NCBI GenBank assembly: GCA_018607135.1
Contig: JABBCA010000082.1
Span: 86,065 to 150,064, forward strand
Length of the DNA: 64,000 nt
Direction: 5' to 3'
From: Opitutales bacterium
Lineage (GTDB): Bacteria; Verrucomicrobiota; Verrucomicrobiia; Opitutales; Coraliomargaritaceae
Shown: positions 47,897 to 57,453 of the stretch, one piece after another
Position numbering within the stretch: position 1 is the first letter of the stretch
How the letters are laid out: the number at the start of each line of letters is the position of its first letter
Notes under the pieces: model-generated
Database searches by the model: none
Seen by the model: only the letters and a program-made list of their open reading frames with translations
What the model was told of the DNA's origin: nothing
Program-made: the position numbers and the translations under genes

Positions 47897-50224
47897 TTAG
47901 TGTTTTTTTAAGTAAGTATCAATCTCGATACGATACTCACCCGCTGGAAGCAGTAACTCACATTTACCAAAACGAGAGGTAGACTTTTGCTTAAACCTCG
48001 CAGGAACTGCCTTTCCCTCGAGTCGCATTTGCGACCATTTAAGTGCAGGCAAACGAAGCACCGCATCGGCTCCTTCTGGAATCGAAAAATCAAAATAGAA
48101 CTTCGCGCCTTTCACTTTCCACTTCGACACGAATAGACCCGCATTGGTTTCAAGCGAGCCACCACCATAGCTCATACCGCCTCCTGGTAGTGGTGCTAAA
48201 ATCGCCCGTTTGTAACCTTTAAAATCAGGGTGCGGAGAGATGCCGCAGACTCGTTGATACAACCACTCTCCGATGGCACCGTAGGCGTAGTGATTAAAGG
48301 AATTCATTTCCACAGGGCCAAAGCCATCTTCTTCAGTCCAACTATTCCAGCGCTCCCACATCGTCGTCGCACCATTCTTAATCGGATACAACCAACTCGG
48401 ATAGCTTTCTTGCTTCAGTAAGCGATATGCAACATCACAGCGACCTATTTTCGTCAATACAGGATTCAATAAGGGGGTGCCTAAAAAGCCCGTCGAAAGA
48501 TGCCAGTTGCGCAATTCGATGCAGCTCACCAAATTCTTTGACGCTGCATCAAACAACGCTTCAGGAACCAAATCAAAGCCTAGCGCTAAGAGGTAACTGG
48601 TTTGTGTGTTACCAAGCACGTGACCTGTCTTGGTAATAAACCGCTCTTGAAACGCTGCTTTAATAGTCCCCCAAAGCTTCTCATATTTCCTTGCAAGTGC
48701 GTGCTTACCGAGTGCGTCTGCCATGATTGCCATCAACTGCGCACCACGTGCAAAATACGCAGTTCCAATTAAGTCCTTAGGCGTCGGCGACCACTCCGGG
48801 CGTGTCGCATCGACCGCGAGCCAATCGCCATAACGTGTGTCGGGCTGAATATAGCCCATGGCCTGCCTCGTCAGAAATTTCATGTAGTGCTCCATCGCCT
48901 GCCAATTCTCACGAATGATTCTGATGCGACCGCTATGCTGCCAAACTGCATGCGGCACGATGATGCCCGCATCTCCCCAACCAGCATTACCATGCCAACC
49001 CAGAATATCGGGTGCGGTATCAGGGAAAGCCCCATCTATGCGTTGCCCGTCTCGCATGGCGTCCATCCATTGACGATAAAAGCCTTCACACTTATAATTA
49101 AAGCATGCGGTATTCACAAACACCTGCACATCACCTGACCACCCCAAGCGCTCATCTCGTTGCGGGCAATCCGTCGGAGCTTCAAAGAAATTGCTGCGTT
49201 GCCCCCACTCTATCGAACTCTGCAATTGATTAATCAAAGGATCCGAACATTCGAAATGGCCACGCCGCTTTAGGTCATTATGCATCACACACGCAGTTAA
49301 GTCCTCAGCAGAAATCTCGACTCCCGCACCTTCGACTTGCGCATAACGGAATCCGTGAAAAGTGAAACGCGGCATGTATACCTCCTCATCGGCCCCTTTA
49401 CATATATAGACATCGGTCGCCTTAGCACCCCGTAAGTTTTCAACATATAAAGAACCATTCGGCTTCAGCATCTCAGCGAACTTCAGGACCACTTTTTGCC
49501 CTGGCTTCGTATTGTATAAACGAATACGTAGATTTCCGACTAAGTTTTGGCCAAAATCGACAATCACTTTCTTATTTCGCAATACAAGCGATTCAGGCTT
49601 ACGTTCCTCAGTAATTCGCACGGGTGCACATTTCTTGAGACGAAGTTTAATTTGAGGAGTCTCCACCACCTGAGCAGGCCTCCATCCCCGCTTGGCCGCA
49701 GTTGGCAACGACCAGCCTGCAATCTCTTTGCGCGCATCAAAGCTTTCACCATTATAAATAGATTGCTTGCGAACGGGACTCATACGACAAATCCAGTCCT
49801 CGTCTGAACCAATACGCTCCTCTTCACCGTTTTCATAGTTCAGCACCAGCTCCGCCACAAATTTAGTCTGAGGCGCGAACGCCACCGCATGCCCCTTTGG
49901 ACCAAACGGTGGCCCCGCCCATCCATCCGCCATCACCAAGCCAAGACAGTTCTGCCCATCCGACAAATATCGAGTCACATCATACTGGCAAATATACGCG
50001 CGCTTACGATAGTCACTCCACCCCGGCGTAAAGTAGTCGTTCGCAACCCGCTCGCCGTTGATCCAAGGCTCAATAACACCCAGCCCAGAGAACTGAAGCA
50101 CTGCTTTAGAGATAGGACTGCTAACGACAAATTTCCTCCGGAAATAATAGGCCGCTTGAAGCGATTGAATAGTCGTTGCAGTAGAGGAAAGCCATACGGC
50201 TTGATCAGAAAACGTTGTCATCAA
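47897..50224 (-). CDS. GH78 alpha-L-rhamnosidase, cytoplasmic
   Basis: A 775-residue GH78 enzyme that would cut terminal alpha-L-rhamnose. Domains in order are an N-terminal beta-sandwich with KAVLQFSGLGVIEPWINGER, a second sandwich (VDFGQNLVGNLRIRLYN), an (alpha/alpha)6 catalytic barrel and a C-terminal sandwich. Signatures are EAPTDCPQRDERLGWSGDV, containing the catalytic Glu region, and NGATTMWERWNSW, with the second catalytic Glu. No signal peptide is seen, unlike the exported GH78-like protein at 18.8 kb, so it should finish imported oligosaccharides. It heads an operon with two sulfatases. Assignment is strong. Confidence 0.94.
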   Translation of the reverse strand: MMTTFSDQAVWLSSTATTIQSLQAAYYFRRKFVVSSPISKAVLQFSGLGVIEPWINGERVANDYFTPGWSDYRKRAYICQYDVTRYLSDGQNCLGLVMADGWAGPPFGPKGHAVAFAPQTKFVAELVLNYENGEEERIGSDEDWICRMSPVRKQSIYNGESFDARKEIAGWSLPTAAKRGWRPAQVVETPQIKLRLKKCAPVRITEERKPESLVLRNKKVIVDFGQNLVGNLRIRLYNTKPGQKVVLKFAEMLKPNGSLYVENLRGAKATDVYICKGADEEVYMPRFTFHGFRYAQVEGAGVEISAEDLTACVMHNDLKRRGHFECSDPLINQLQSSIEWGQRSNFFEAPTDCPQRDERLGWSGDVQVFVNTACFNYKCEGFYRQWMDAMRDGQRIDGAFPDTAPDILGWHGNAGWGDAGIIVPHAVWQHSGRIRIIRENWQAMEHYMKFLTRQAMGYIQPDTRYGDWLAVDATRPEWSPTPKDLIGTAYFARGAQLMAIMADALGKHALARKYEKLWGTIKAAFQERFITKTGHVLGNTQTSYLLALGFDLVPEALFDAASKNLVSCIELRNWHLSTGFLGTPLLNPVLTKIGRCDVAYRLLKQESYPSWLYPIKNGATTMWERWNSWTEEDGFGPVEMNSFNHYAYGAIGEWLYQRVCGISPHPDFKGYKRAILAPLPGGGMSYGGGSLETNAGLFVSKWKVKGAKFYFDFSIPEGADAVLRLPALKWSQMRLEGKAVPARFKQKSTSRFGKCELLLPAGEYRIEIDTYLKKH

Positions 50225-50290
50225 TTAGGTAACTGTGTGCAGCAAACTATGTTAAATTTCAAAAAAGTAAATCACGCTAATGCAGTCGCC

Positions 50291-51055
50291 TTATTGGCCA
50301 TCCACTGAAACTGGGCGCCTTTCAGTGCCAGCATTCATACTGGAAAAAACTCGAAAGGGGCCTGCGCTAGCACTGTTAGACCCCGAAAGGTAGCCGATGA
50401 ATAGACGACGAGTCTTGCCCCGAAAAGGATAGCGCTTTGTAAAGACCACACGTGCCTCCGCTTCATACTGAACTGCTATCTTAAAATTAAAGAATTTCGT
50501 CTTACTCATATCAAATTCGACTTCGACCCCTTGGCCTGGCTCTACGAGGCCTCGTTCTTCGTCTAACAAGACGAGGAGGTTACCCGTGGTTAAATTAACG
50601 AAACGTGCAGTGCCTAGTTCTTGGGCACGTAAACTCATGTCTATACAGAATAACGTGTATCCTTTCTTCGTTGAGTTGATTGCGATGATTATGTCTTTTG
50701 TGTTTGCTGGGACTTTGCATGCGCTCACAGGCGTGTAAATGACCTGTCCCTCGGGATCTAAGCCTTTTCGATAGAGTATGAAGTCGCCACCGCTATCATA
50801 GTAATGAGCGCGACTTATAGAGTGAGCAGTTACCTGTATGCGCTTGTATTCACCTGAACGGCTTATGAACAAATCCTCACTGATGCTCGTCACAGAAAAG
50901 AACTGAACCGCGACATCGTCCGCAGAGTTGTAATTCGGGAAATCTGAAAAATCTAAGACCTCCGAATCCGCGACTCTAGTTTCACGTTCCAGTTGACCAA
51001 AGAGTAAACCAGTCGAAAGTAATAAGCCAATCAGTATGTAGAAGCTGCTTTTCAT
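50291..51055 (-). CDS. Exported protein of unknown function in the Verru_Chthon-like pair
   Basis: A 254-residue secreted protein. The frame is open to 51091, which would overlap the upstream gene, but the ATG at 51055 gives MKSSFYILIGLLLSTGLLFG, a clean signal peptide, and avoids the overlap. The rest is beta-rich (VTSISEDLFISRSGEYKRI; RFVNLTTGNLLVLLDEERG; KTRRLFIGYLSGS) with no family I recognise. It follows the large pseudopilin-like gene by 8 bp, so it is probably a partner of that protein, perhaps a surface or secretion accessory. Function unknown. Confidence 0.7.
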   Translation of the reverse strand: MKSSFYILIGLLLSTGLLFGQLERETRVADSEVLDFSDFPNYNSADDVAVQFFSVTSISEDLFISRSGEYKRIQVTAHSISRAHYYDSGGDFILYRKGLDPEGQVIYTPVSACKVPANTKDIIIAINSTKKGYTLFCIDMSLRAQELGTARFVNLTTGNLLVLLDEERGLVEPGQGVEVEFDMSKTKFFNFKIAVQYEAEARVVFTKRYPFRGKTRRLFIGYLSGSNSASAGPFRVFSSMNAGTERRPVSVDGQ

Positions 51056-51063
51056 AAATAAAT

Positions 51064-54000
51064 TTAAAGAATTTCGTCTTCGTTTAGCCAACGAACCGAA
51101 ACGATTTTAAACTGACGACCAAAAGTCCCTATTGGTTGCACTCTGCCCCCTGGGTCTAAAGTATCTACAGGGTCAGCAACCCGCTGCACCACGGCCTCAC
51201 ACCATGCCTTCGATAAAGCCGAACTTGACAATGAAGATATCGATTCACCATAACCACGAATTACAAAGGTGTCGCCGCGGACAGTCAACAGCGGCGCTAA
51301 CGAAGAAAGTAAGTCTGCTTGCGTTAAGAACCCAGGGATTCCAAACATTCGTGATCCTGCTTCTACCCCAGGCATCCCTCGCTCATGTTCCGCATCAACA
51401 AGATTCTCAGTCGCGGTCGAAGGATCGACTCTAAAGTCAGCGCCACTATAAGTTCCAGAGGTATAAAATTCCTTATTGATCTGTGGATTTGTAGGGTCGG
51501 TTGAGATGCGGTCTATAGCAGTTTGTAGGGTTCCTTTAAGGCCTAAAAAGTCTCCGTCCCGAGTCGTCGCATCAGGAACTAAGCGGCGATTTACAAAATC
51601 CGCTAAAGATAAAAATGGACCCCGACGCTTAATCTCTGCAACCACCTCGACTGCCAATGCATTGATTTCAGAGGTGCTGAGCGAACGAGCGCTTGACCAA
51701 ACATAAGGAAAATCAGGTTTCATGTTGCCGGTCCCGGCGTCTAGCACTTCAGACAGCAACGAGTAGGCTTTTTTCGAGCTTGCGACCCGGTCATTGGAAT
51801 AAGTTAGAGCGCCATTGGCAGCTACTGCGTTTTCGCCGAGCAAGGAAGAGAGAAATAAGCGCCATGCGACAACTGATGTAGAGTTTACATTAAACCCACC
51901 TTCGATGACGAGATTCCCTGCGGCCTCCTCAAATCCTTTAGCAGAGGCTCTCAGATCGGCATTACCCGGAAAACTGCCATTCGAGTCTGCCACAAGTTTA
52001 TGCCGTGTATTGGGCAGGACGGTATCCAATCCCAATGGCACATTCGGGTCTTGTGGAATTGTCGAAACAAAAAAACGATCCCACATAGACTCATTGATGA
52101 GATAGGAAAGATCTGCGTAGGATTCAGTGCCCGAAAAACCTGCTCTAGTCTCATATGCGAGTTCCCGAGTGATGTGTGTATGCGCTTCAGAATTACCAAA
52201 TGGAAAAGATGCCTGGTAGGCATTTACTGCAAACGACACATTGGAAAGAAAGCCAAGGGAGAGTAAACCGCTCTCAGAACGAGGATAATCATAAAGCGGA
52301 TAAACTGTATCATGAGAGCTGACAACTCCATTGTGTTGAAGTAAGCCATATGCACCAACGGAGTCGTAGCCATCAAATCCAATGCCGCTTGAGTAATCGC
52401 TTCCAGGTATTGCTGATGGATACGCACCATCATACCAAACCCGAGTCGATGGCGATGCGGCAAAAGCGCGACCGACGACAGTGTCATTATTCGAGGTATC
52501 ATCAAAGTGCTTTCGTTGCGCGAGATAGTTAAGGCGTATGAAATTTCTTTGGTAATTTTTAGCGGCCCCATTGTTGTTTCCCATGGGCACAGCATAATAG
52601 CCGTATCCCCATTCAAAATTAGGAGTTCCACTCAAACTCATTGTAATTCCAAGTTCTTCAAAACTAAAATTTCCAGAAACTTGCCCATCATCCCAATCTA
52701 ATTTAGTCCCTGCATCATCATTGACACCTTTCAGATCAAGCACCTCTAACAATTGAGCCTTGCCCGAGCTAGATACTGAATAAAGTTTAGTCGTTAAACT
52801 AGGCTCAAATACTCCGACTCCTGATGCGGTATCCGAAACATAAAACTCCGCTGAGAGCTCATCAGACGGGTCAGTGATTCCAGTCGTAGCAGAACTTTGA
52901 TAAGTTGCCGTATCTGGTCGCATGTAATTATTCGAAACGATATAGAAAAAACCAATTTCACCAGTATCTTCATTGATCAGTAAATTATGATTTTCGAAGT
53001 CCGATGCAGAATGGTTACTTTCTAAGTGATCAATTCCTAGATTGTTCACATACTCGCTTCGAGAGGGATCACTCGGATCGGTTGGATTAGCAGAGTAGAG
53101 CAAAGTCTCGCCTGGTGCAAATCCATCGTTATCGATAACAAAAATTAGATATGGGTTATCTACGGAATCAGAGTTTGAGCCATTACCATTATCATCTTCA
53201 AACAATAAGCCTTTTGGGTTAGTAGGATTCGCCCAGTTAAAGTGAGCATTACCTCCAGCCGTGATCCCCCCCGAAGAATTATAGCCCTTGTAGCTAAATT
53301 CCTGAGAGGTGTTCCTAGCCGCCCAAGTATTGTTGAATCGTGTATTCAGCGCAGTTCTCGCGCGCACTTGCACTACATATTTCCCTGGGGCAATCGGAAC
53401 ATTATGAGGGTTCCATAAAGTGAATTTAGGATAGATTAGGAAGACTGGGTAAACATCGGTGCCTTGAATTTTAAATGACAGACCAAAGTAAACTGCAGCC
53501 TTTAAAATAACTGGGTTCAATCCATGCTTGTCCTGAGTATGAACGCGCGGCGCAGAGGCTGTGCCATCCGCAAAGCCGTCAATCGCCATACCAGTATCAT
53601 ACCACGACTTGAGTTGCCCAAACTTCGGCAGCCCGTATTGGTCGTAATCGACAGCAAACGCGCCGCTGCCGAGCCGTCCAACATAATTGTTATCACCGGA
53701 GGCTCCACGAACAATAAAGTCGGAGTCATTCAAACCGCTGGCATTCGTTTCCAAATACACCGTCAGATCTTCTTTTAAACGCCCTTGAGTGACATCTACA
53801 GGTATTGAATAGGATACCAATGTATGATCATCGACGTTGTCATCTAACCAATTTTGCCATGTGGAATCTACTATCTTGAGCGCCTCACTAGTGAATGAAC
53901 GCTCCAGCTTTTCTTGCTGGCCCGAATCTGTAATATCGAATGTGCTCAGTTCGGATAGGATAGATGCATTCGATTGGTGCGGAGCCATTATAGACCAACG

Positions 54001-54690
54001 AGGTTCAAAGGGCTGACTGTTTAAAACTTCTTCATCCTTAGTCGTATTCAACCTGTATTTCGCACTCTCATCTGCAACCCACCAAGCAAATTGACCGTCC
54101 CTAGTGTTGTTCTCCCCAAGAATATCTACCTTGCCCACAGAGACATCACGTAAGGTCCCGACATCGTCCTGATAACGAGCGACGGTTACGACATTCGAGG
54201 CACTACCGCCGTTTAATGTAACAACGTCCGTTGTCACTGGATTGACACCCACCCCAGATAGGTCGCTGCGCGAGGAAACCAACCAATCAACACGCTCTGC
54301 AGCCGATCGATCTGTGGCCCATACACGGAGCGCTTCCAACTCCTGAGTTTCCTTACCAATCTCAGTAGTTTTATATACACTCAACCAATATGGGTTCGCG
54401 ACCCCGTCGATCACACTCGTCGCAGGATTAGTGTCTAGGATATCAGCGCGCACTGTTATGCGCTGGTCGGGTCCTGTAGACTTCTGCAGTTCACCGACCG
54501 CAACATTTAAGGCCAAAAACGCATTCTGTTTCGCTTCCAATTGCGCAATACTCGTCTCTGTTGAACGTGTCTCCACCCGCACGAGTGTCGTAATAGAGAG
54601 CAACAACAACAGCACAAATGACATTACAGATAAAGCAATGATGATCGCGAAGCCCGCATTGGAGTCTCTGTCCCGATTAGTCTTTTTCAC
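51064..54690 (-). CDS. Large pseudopilin-like protein resembling Verru_Chthon cassette protein A
   Basis: A 1208-residue protein with one N-terminal membrane helix (GFAIIIALSVMSFVLLLLLS) preceded by a basic leader, then ETRSTETSIAQLEAKQNAF, the pattern of pilus-like GspK/PilX N-termini. The long C-terminal part is beta-rich and ends in VVQRVADPVDTLDPGG and SVRWLNEDEIL. This architecture fits the Verru_Chthon cassette protein A family, which normally occurs with proteins B, C and D; those partners are not here. With the following gene it may form a two-gene unit at the head of the rhamnosidase-sulfatase group. Function in that family is unproven; a role in a pseudopilus is inference. Confidence 0.8.
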   Translation of the reverse strand: MKKTNRDRDSNAGFAIIIALSVMSFVLLLLLSITTLVRVETRSTETSIAQLEAKQNAFLALNVAVGELQKSTGPDQRITVRADILDTNPATSVIDGVANPYWLSVYKTTEIGKETQELEALRVWATDRSAAERVDWLVSSRSDLSGVGVNPVTTDVVTLNGGSASNVVTVARYQDDVGTLRDVSVGKVDILGENNTRDGQFAWWVADESAKYRLNTTKDEEVLNSQPFEPRWSIMAPHQSNASILSELSTFDITDSGQQEKLERSFTSEALKIVDSTWQNWLDDNVDDHTLVSYSIPVDVTQGRLKEDLTVYLETNASGLNDSDFIVRGASGDNNYVGRLGSGAFAVDYDQYGLPKFGQLKSWYDTGMAIDGFADGTASAPRVHTQDKHGLNPVILKAAVYFGLSFKIQGTDVYPVFLIYPKFTLWNPHNVPIAPGKYVVQVRARTALNTRFNNTWAARNTSQEFSYKGYNSSGGITAGGNAHFNWANPTNPKGLLFEDDNGNGSNSDSVDNPYLIFVIDNDGFAPGETLLYSANPTDPSDPSRSEYVNNLGIDHLESNHSASDFENHNLLINEDTGEIGFFYIVSNNYMRPDTATYQSSATTGITDPSDELSAEFYVSDTASGVGVFEPSLTTKLYSVSSSGKAQLLEVLDLKGVNDDAGTKLDWDDGQVSGNFSFEELGITMSLSGTPNFEWGYGYYAVPMGNNNGAAKNYQRNFIRLNYLAQRKHFDDTSNNDTVVGRAFAASPSTRVWYDGAYPSAIPGSDYSSGIGFDGYDSVGAYGLLQHNGVVSSHDTVYPLYDYPRSESGLLSLGFLSNVSFAVNAYQASFPFGNSEAHTHITRELAYETRAGFSGTESYADLSYLINESMWDRFFVSTIPQDPNVPLGLDTVLPNTRHKLVADSNGSFPGNADLRASAKGFEEAAGNLVIEGGFNVNSTSVVAWRLFLSSLLGENAVAANGALTYSNDRVASSKKAYSLLSEVLDAGTGNMKPDFPYVWSSARSLSTSEINALAVEVVAEIKRRGPFLSLADFVNRRLVPDATTRDGDFLGLKGTLQTAIDRISTDPTNPQINKEFYTSGTYSGADFRVDPSTATENLVDAEHERGMPGVEAGSRMFGIPGFLTQADLLSSLAPLLTVRGDTFVIRGYGESISSLSSSALSKAWCEAVVQRVADPVDTLDPGGRVQPIGTFGRQFKIVSVRWLNEDEIL

Positions 54691-54724
54691 AAGTAGTTTG
54701 GGTAGATATTTCTAATAAAGTAGT

Positions 54725-54760
54725 TTGACAGAATGTCCACTAAGAATCCTTTCTTGTCAA
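54725..54760. promoter_or_regulatory. Possible operator variant between divergent genes
   Basis: AAGAATCCTTTCTT (54742-54755) resembles the operator but has lost the central GTTT. It is flanked by TTGACA on the plus strand (54725-54730) and TTGACA on the minus strand (54755-54760), so it sits inside an overall inverted arrangement. It lies between the divergent Verru_Chthon-like and DUF5722-like genes. Confidence 0.4.
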
Positions 54761-54831
54761 GTCGATGAAATCACGAAAGAGTAGTTAACGGATTTCCATT
54801 CTACCTAAGATCCTACAGTTCTACTTAATAA

Positions 54832-56934
54832 ATGAAACAATTATTTACTCCCCTCTTATTACTCGCCCTTGCCTATGTTGGGCTACATGCTGGCGAATTA
54901 GCGTTGGTCGATGGTTCCAATCACGACATGCGCATCGTTCAATCAAACGCGGAACAAATCGAGTTACGCAGCACTGGCGTGGATCCACAAATCGTCTTTG
55001 AAACCAAAGGTGGCACACAGCCAACACCTGAACAGCATATCCTATCCTTTGAATACTTCTGCCCCGACGGAATCGATTTTGTCGAAGTCTTCTACGCCAA
55101 AGATTCAAAACGACCGGGCTGGAGCCAAAGCCGCCAACTCGAGGGTGGAGCCCTTCCTAAGGCGGAAGCATGGCAACCCTACGCCATCAATCTTCAAACG
55201 GGCACCAAGGGCAAATGGACCCCTAGCAACACAGTCATTCGCCTCGATTTTGGCCGCAGCGCCGACAAGCAAATTCAGTTGCGCAACCTACAATTGCGCG
55301 CACCTACCGTAGCCGAACAAATCAACGCTGCAGAACTCGAAGCCATCCAAGCAAAAAAAATTGCAACTGCTGAAGTCATCGAAGCCTACGTCATGCGTGC
55401 AGACTGGCCGACTCGCATCAGTGGAGTCTCAGTCTGCGATGTGCACATCCACATTGAAGGTAAAATCGAAAATGATACTGGCGCCCCAGTGCTCTTAGTC
55501 GAATACATGCCTCACCAGAACCCGTGGGATCCAAATTCAGGCACCGTGCTCAGCACGAACCCGATAGAAACGACTTACAATGTCGTCCTCCCACGCATAC
55601 TAGAAAATGGCCAAGATCGTATTGCAAATCGCTACGCACTCGCCACACGGCTAGAAGACGGCAAGTCACTTAAACTCCTTAGCCCGGCATCATGGGCCAC
55701 CTCACTGTGTTGTGCGGCAGAACGCGACATGCCTCGCCTTAGACCCGCCAACAAAAAAGGCCTCGGCGGGATTACATATAAAAAAGGTATTTACCATGAT
55801 GACCTCAACGACCTCGGCATCACCGCATCCACGGTAAACATTGAGCTCAGCGGTCTTGTAAATCTTGGGCCGAAGTCAAAAACTATTGATTATGTGCACC
55901 AAGGTAAAACATGGCGTTTCAACGCAAAAGCAGTGCACGAACACGACAAAAATATCAAACAACTCACTGAGAAAGGCATTATCACCAGTGCAATCATTCT
56001 TGTGGGCAAGGGCGCAGGTAATCTAGTGCACCCCGATTATAACACCGCAGGTATTTACTCGATGGCGAACCTCACCACACAAACTGCGAGTGATCATTAC
56101 CGCGCGGTGGTCTCCTTTCTTGCTGAGCGATACAGCCGCCCCGACAAAGAGCACGGCTGGATTACACACTGGATCGTCTTCAACGAAGTCGATTACGGCT
56201 GGATCTGGACTAATATGGGCGAAACTCCGATGGCTACTTACATGGATGCTTACGAGAAAGCCATGCGCCTCACCTACATCGAGGCTCGACGCTTTAATCC
56301 AACCGCAGAGGTTTTCATCTCACTCACCCACCATTGGAGCTATAGCCCATCCGATAAATTTCGTGCCTATCCACCTCGCGACCTTCTTGACCGCATGGCC
56401 GACTACACAGCACTCAGCGGCGATTATCAATGGGCGATCGCCTACCACCCCTACCCGCAAAGCCTGCTCAAACCACGCACCTGGGAAGACAGTAAAGCCA
56501 CACAGAATTTTGACACACGCTACGTCACACCAAAGAACATCGAAATCCTCGACGCTTACCTCAGCCAAGAGCCCTTCCTCTTTAACGGAAAGACACGCAC
56601 CATAGTGCTCTCAGAGCAAGGTTACCATACCCCAGACTATAGTGAGAAATCGATGATGGATAAAGCCGCTGCCATCGCCTATACATGGGCAAAGATCATG
56701 CCACTCGATTCCATCGAAAGCTTCCACTACCACCGTTGGGTCGACCACCCTATGGAGGGCGGCCTCAAAGTCGGCTTCCGCACACTGCCAAGCGATGAAC
56801 ACGAATTCGGCGTGCGCAAAGAGCCAGCCTTTACCGTATACGGCGCACTCGAAACCGCTGATGAAGCCCAAGCGATTGAGCCACTCAAGCGCTACCTAAG
56901 GATCAATGACTTCAGCGAACTCGACACGAAATAA
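54832..56934 (+). CDS. Exported DUF5722-like putative glycoside hydrolase
   Basis: A 700-residue exported protein (signal h-region LFTPLLLLALAYVGLHA). The N-terminal part (about 25-165) is a beta-sandwich ending VIRLDFGRSADKQIQLRNL, similar to the LRFDP modules nearby. The middle resembles DUF5722 (DVHIHIEGKIENDTGAPV, VEYMPHQNPWDP) and leads into a TIM-barrel-like part with WIVFNEVDYGWIWTN, a candidate acid/base Glu, and TIVLSEQGYHTPD, a candidate nucleophile Glu. This looks like a clan GH-A type retaining enzyme, but I cannot assign a CAZy family or substrate. It is divergent from the Verru_Chthon-like gene and lies alone, possibly under the operator variant upstream. Confidence 0.72.
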   Translation: MKQLFTPLLLLALAYVGLHAGELALVDGSNHDMRIVQSNAEQIELRSTGVDPQIVFETKGGTQPTPEQHILSFEYFCPDGIDFVEVFYAKDSKRPGWSQSRQLEGGALPKAEAWQPYAINLQTGTKGKWTPSNTVIRLDFGRSADKQIQLRNLQLRAPTVAEQINAAELEAIQAKKIATAEVIEAYVMRADWPTRISGVSVCDVHIHIEGKIENDTGAPVLLVEYMPHQNPWDPNSGTVLSTNPIETTYNVVLPRILENGQDRIANRYALATRLEDGKSLKLLSPASWATSLCCAAERDMPRLRPANKKGLGGITYKKGIYHDDLNDLGITASTVNIELSGLVNLGPKSKTIDYVHQGKTWRFNAKAVHEHDKNIKQLTEKGIITSAIILVGKGAGNLVHPDYNTAGIYSMANLTTQTASDHYRAVVSFLAERYSRPDKEHGWITHWIVFNEVDYGWIWTNMGETPMATYMDAYEKAMRLTYIEARRFNPTAEVFISLTHHWSYSPSDKFRAYPPRDLLDRMADYTALSGDYQWAIAYHPYPQSLLKPRTWEDSKATQNFDTRYVTPKNIEILDAYLSQEPFLFNGKTRTIVLSEQGYHTPDYSEKSMMDKAAAIAYTWAKIMPLDSIESFHYHRWVDHPMEGGLKVGFRTLPSDEHEFGVRKEPAFTVYGALETADEAQAIEPLKRYLRINDFSELDTK

Positions 56935-57453
56935 GGAGTAAATTCAGCGGTGAATCGTCGAACCAAGCATAGCTAGCGTTCACCTTAATTTATAAAAATT
57001 ATCATTCAACAGCGATCCTGGGGACCGTCTTCAAAAGACCATCTCATCCCAAGATCTTTAATCTTAAGAGCACAGGTTTCAGTAAATTACATCTGATATT
57101 TGATGAGTTCCTTCGTATCAAATAACTCCCAATTATTAGATCCAGCCTTTCGGTAATGAAGCATTCACCCGACTACAGTTGCTGAACCTTGAAAATACGA
57201 GAGTCGGAATCTACGACGCCCCAACTTCATGTGATGACTTCCAATCATTTGCTTCATCCCATGTATACCGTCGTTGTCGATCACCGTGTCACGATCTATA
57301 ATGAGAACGGAACCATCATCAGACTCAAGTTTGCATTCATATTTACCGACAAGCTGCTCAGGCCAGTGAAGCGTGAGTTCGAAATCAAATACAAATCAAC
57401 TACTTTAAAGTAGAAACGATCCTAGTGCCGTTGCCACTTTATGAGTGATCGAA
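56935..57453. other. 519-bp gap with an imperfect hairpin and a doubtful small ORF
   Basis: This gap separates the DUF5722-like gene from the convergent HEAT-repeat gene. It holds a 43-bp imperfect inverted repeat (57014-57056; outer arms GATC, inner stem GTCTT/AAGAC), a 74-codon frame at 57189-57413 without a family or good ribosome-binding site, and a 14-bp perfect palindrome CTACTTTAAAGTAG at 57400-57413. The small frame might be a gene remnant. Confidence 0.4.

Noticed and set aside
57189..57413. 74-codon open frame in the gap after the DUF5722-like gene
   Set aside because: No family, no good ribosome-binding site and no operon context; listed only as gap content.
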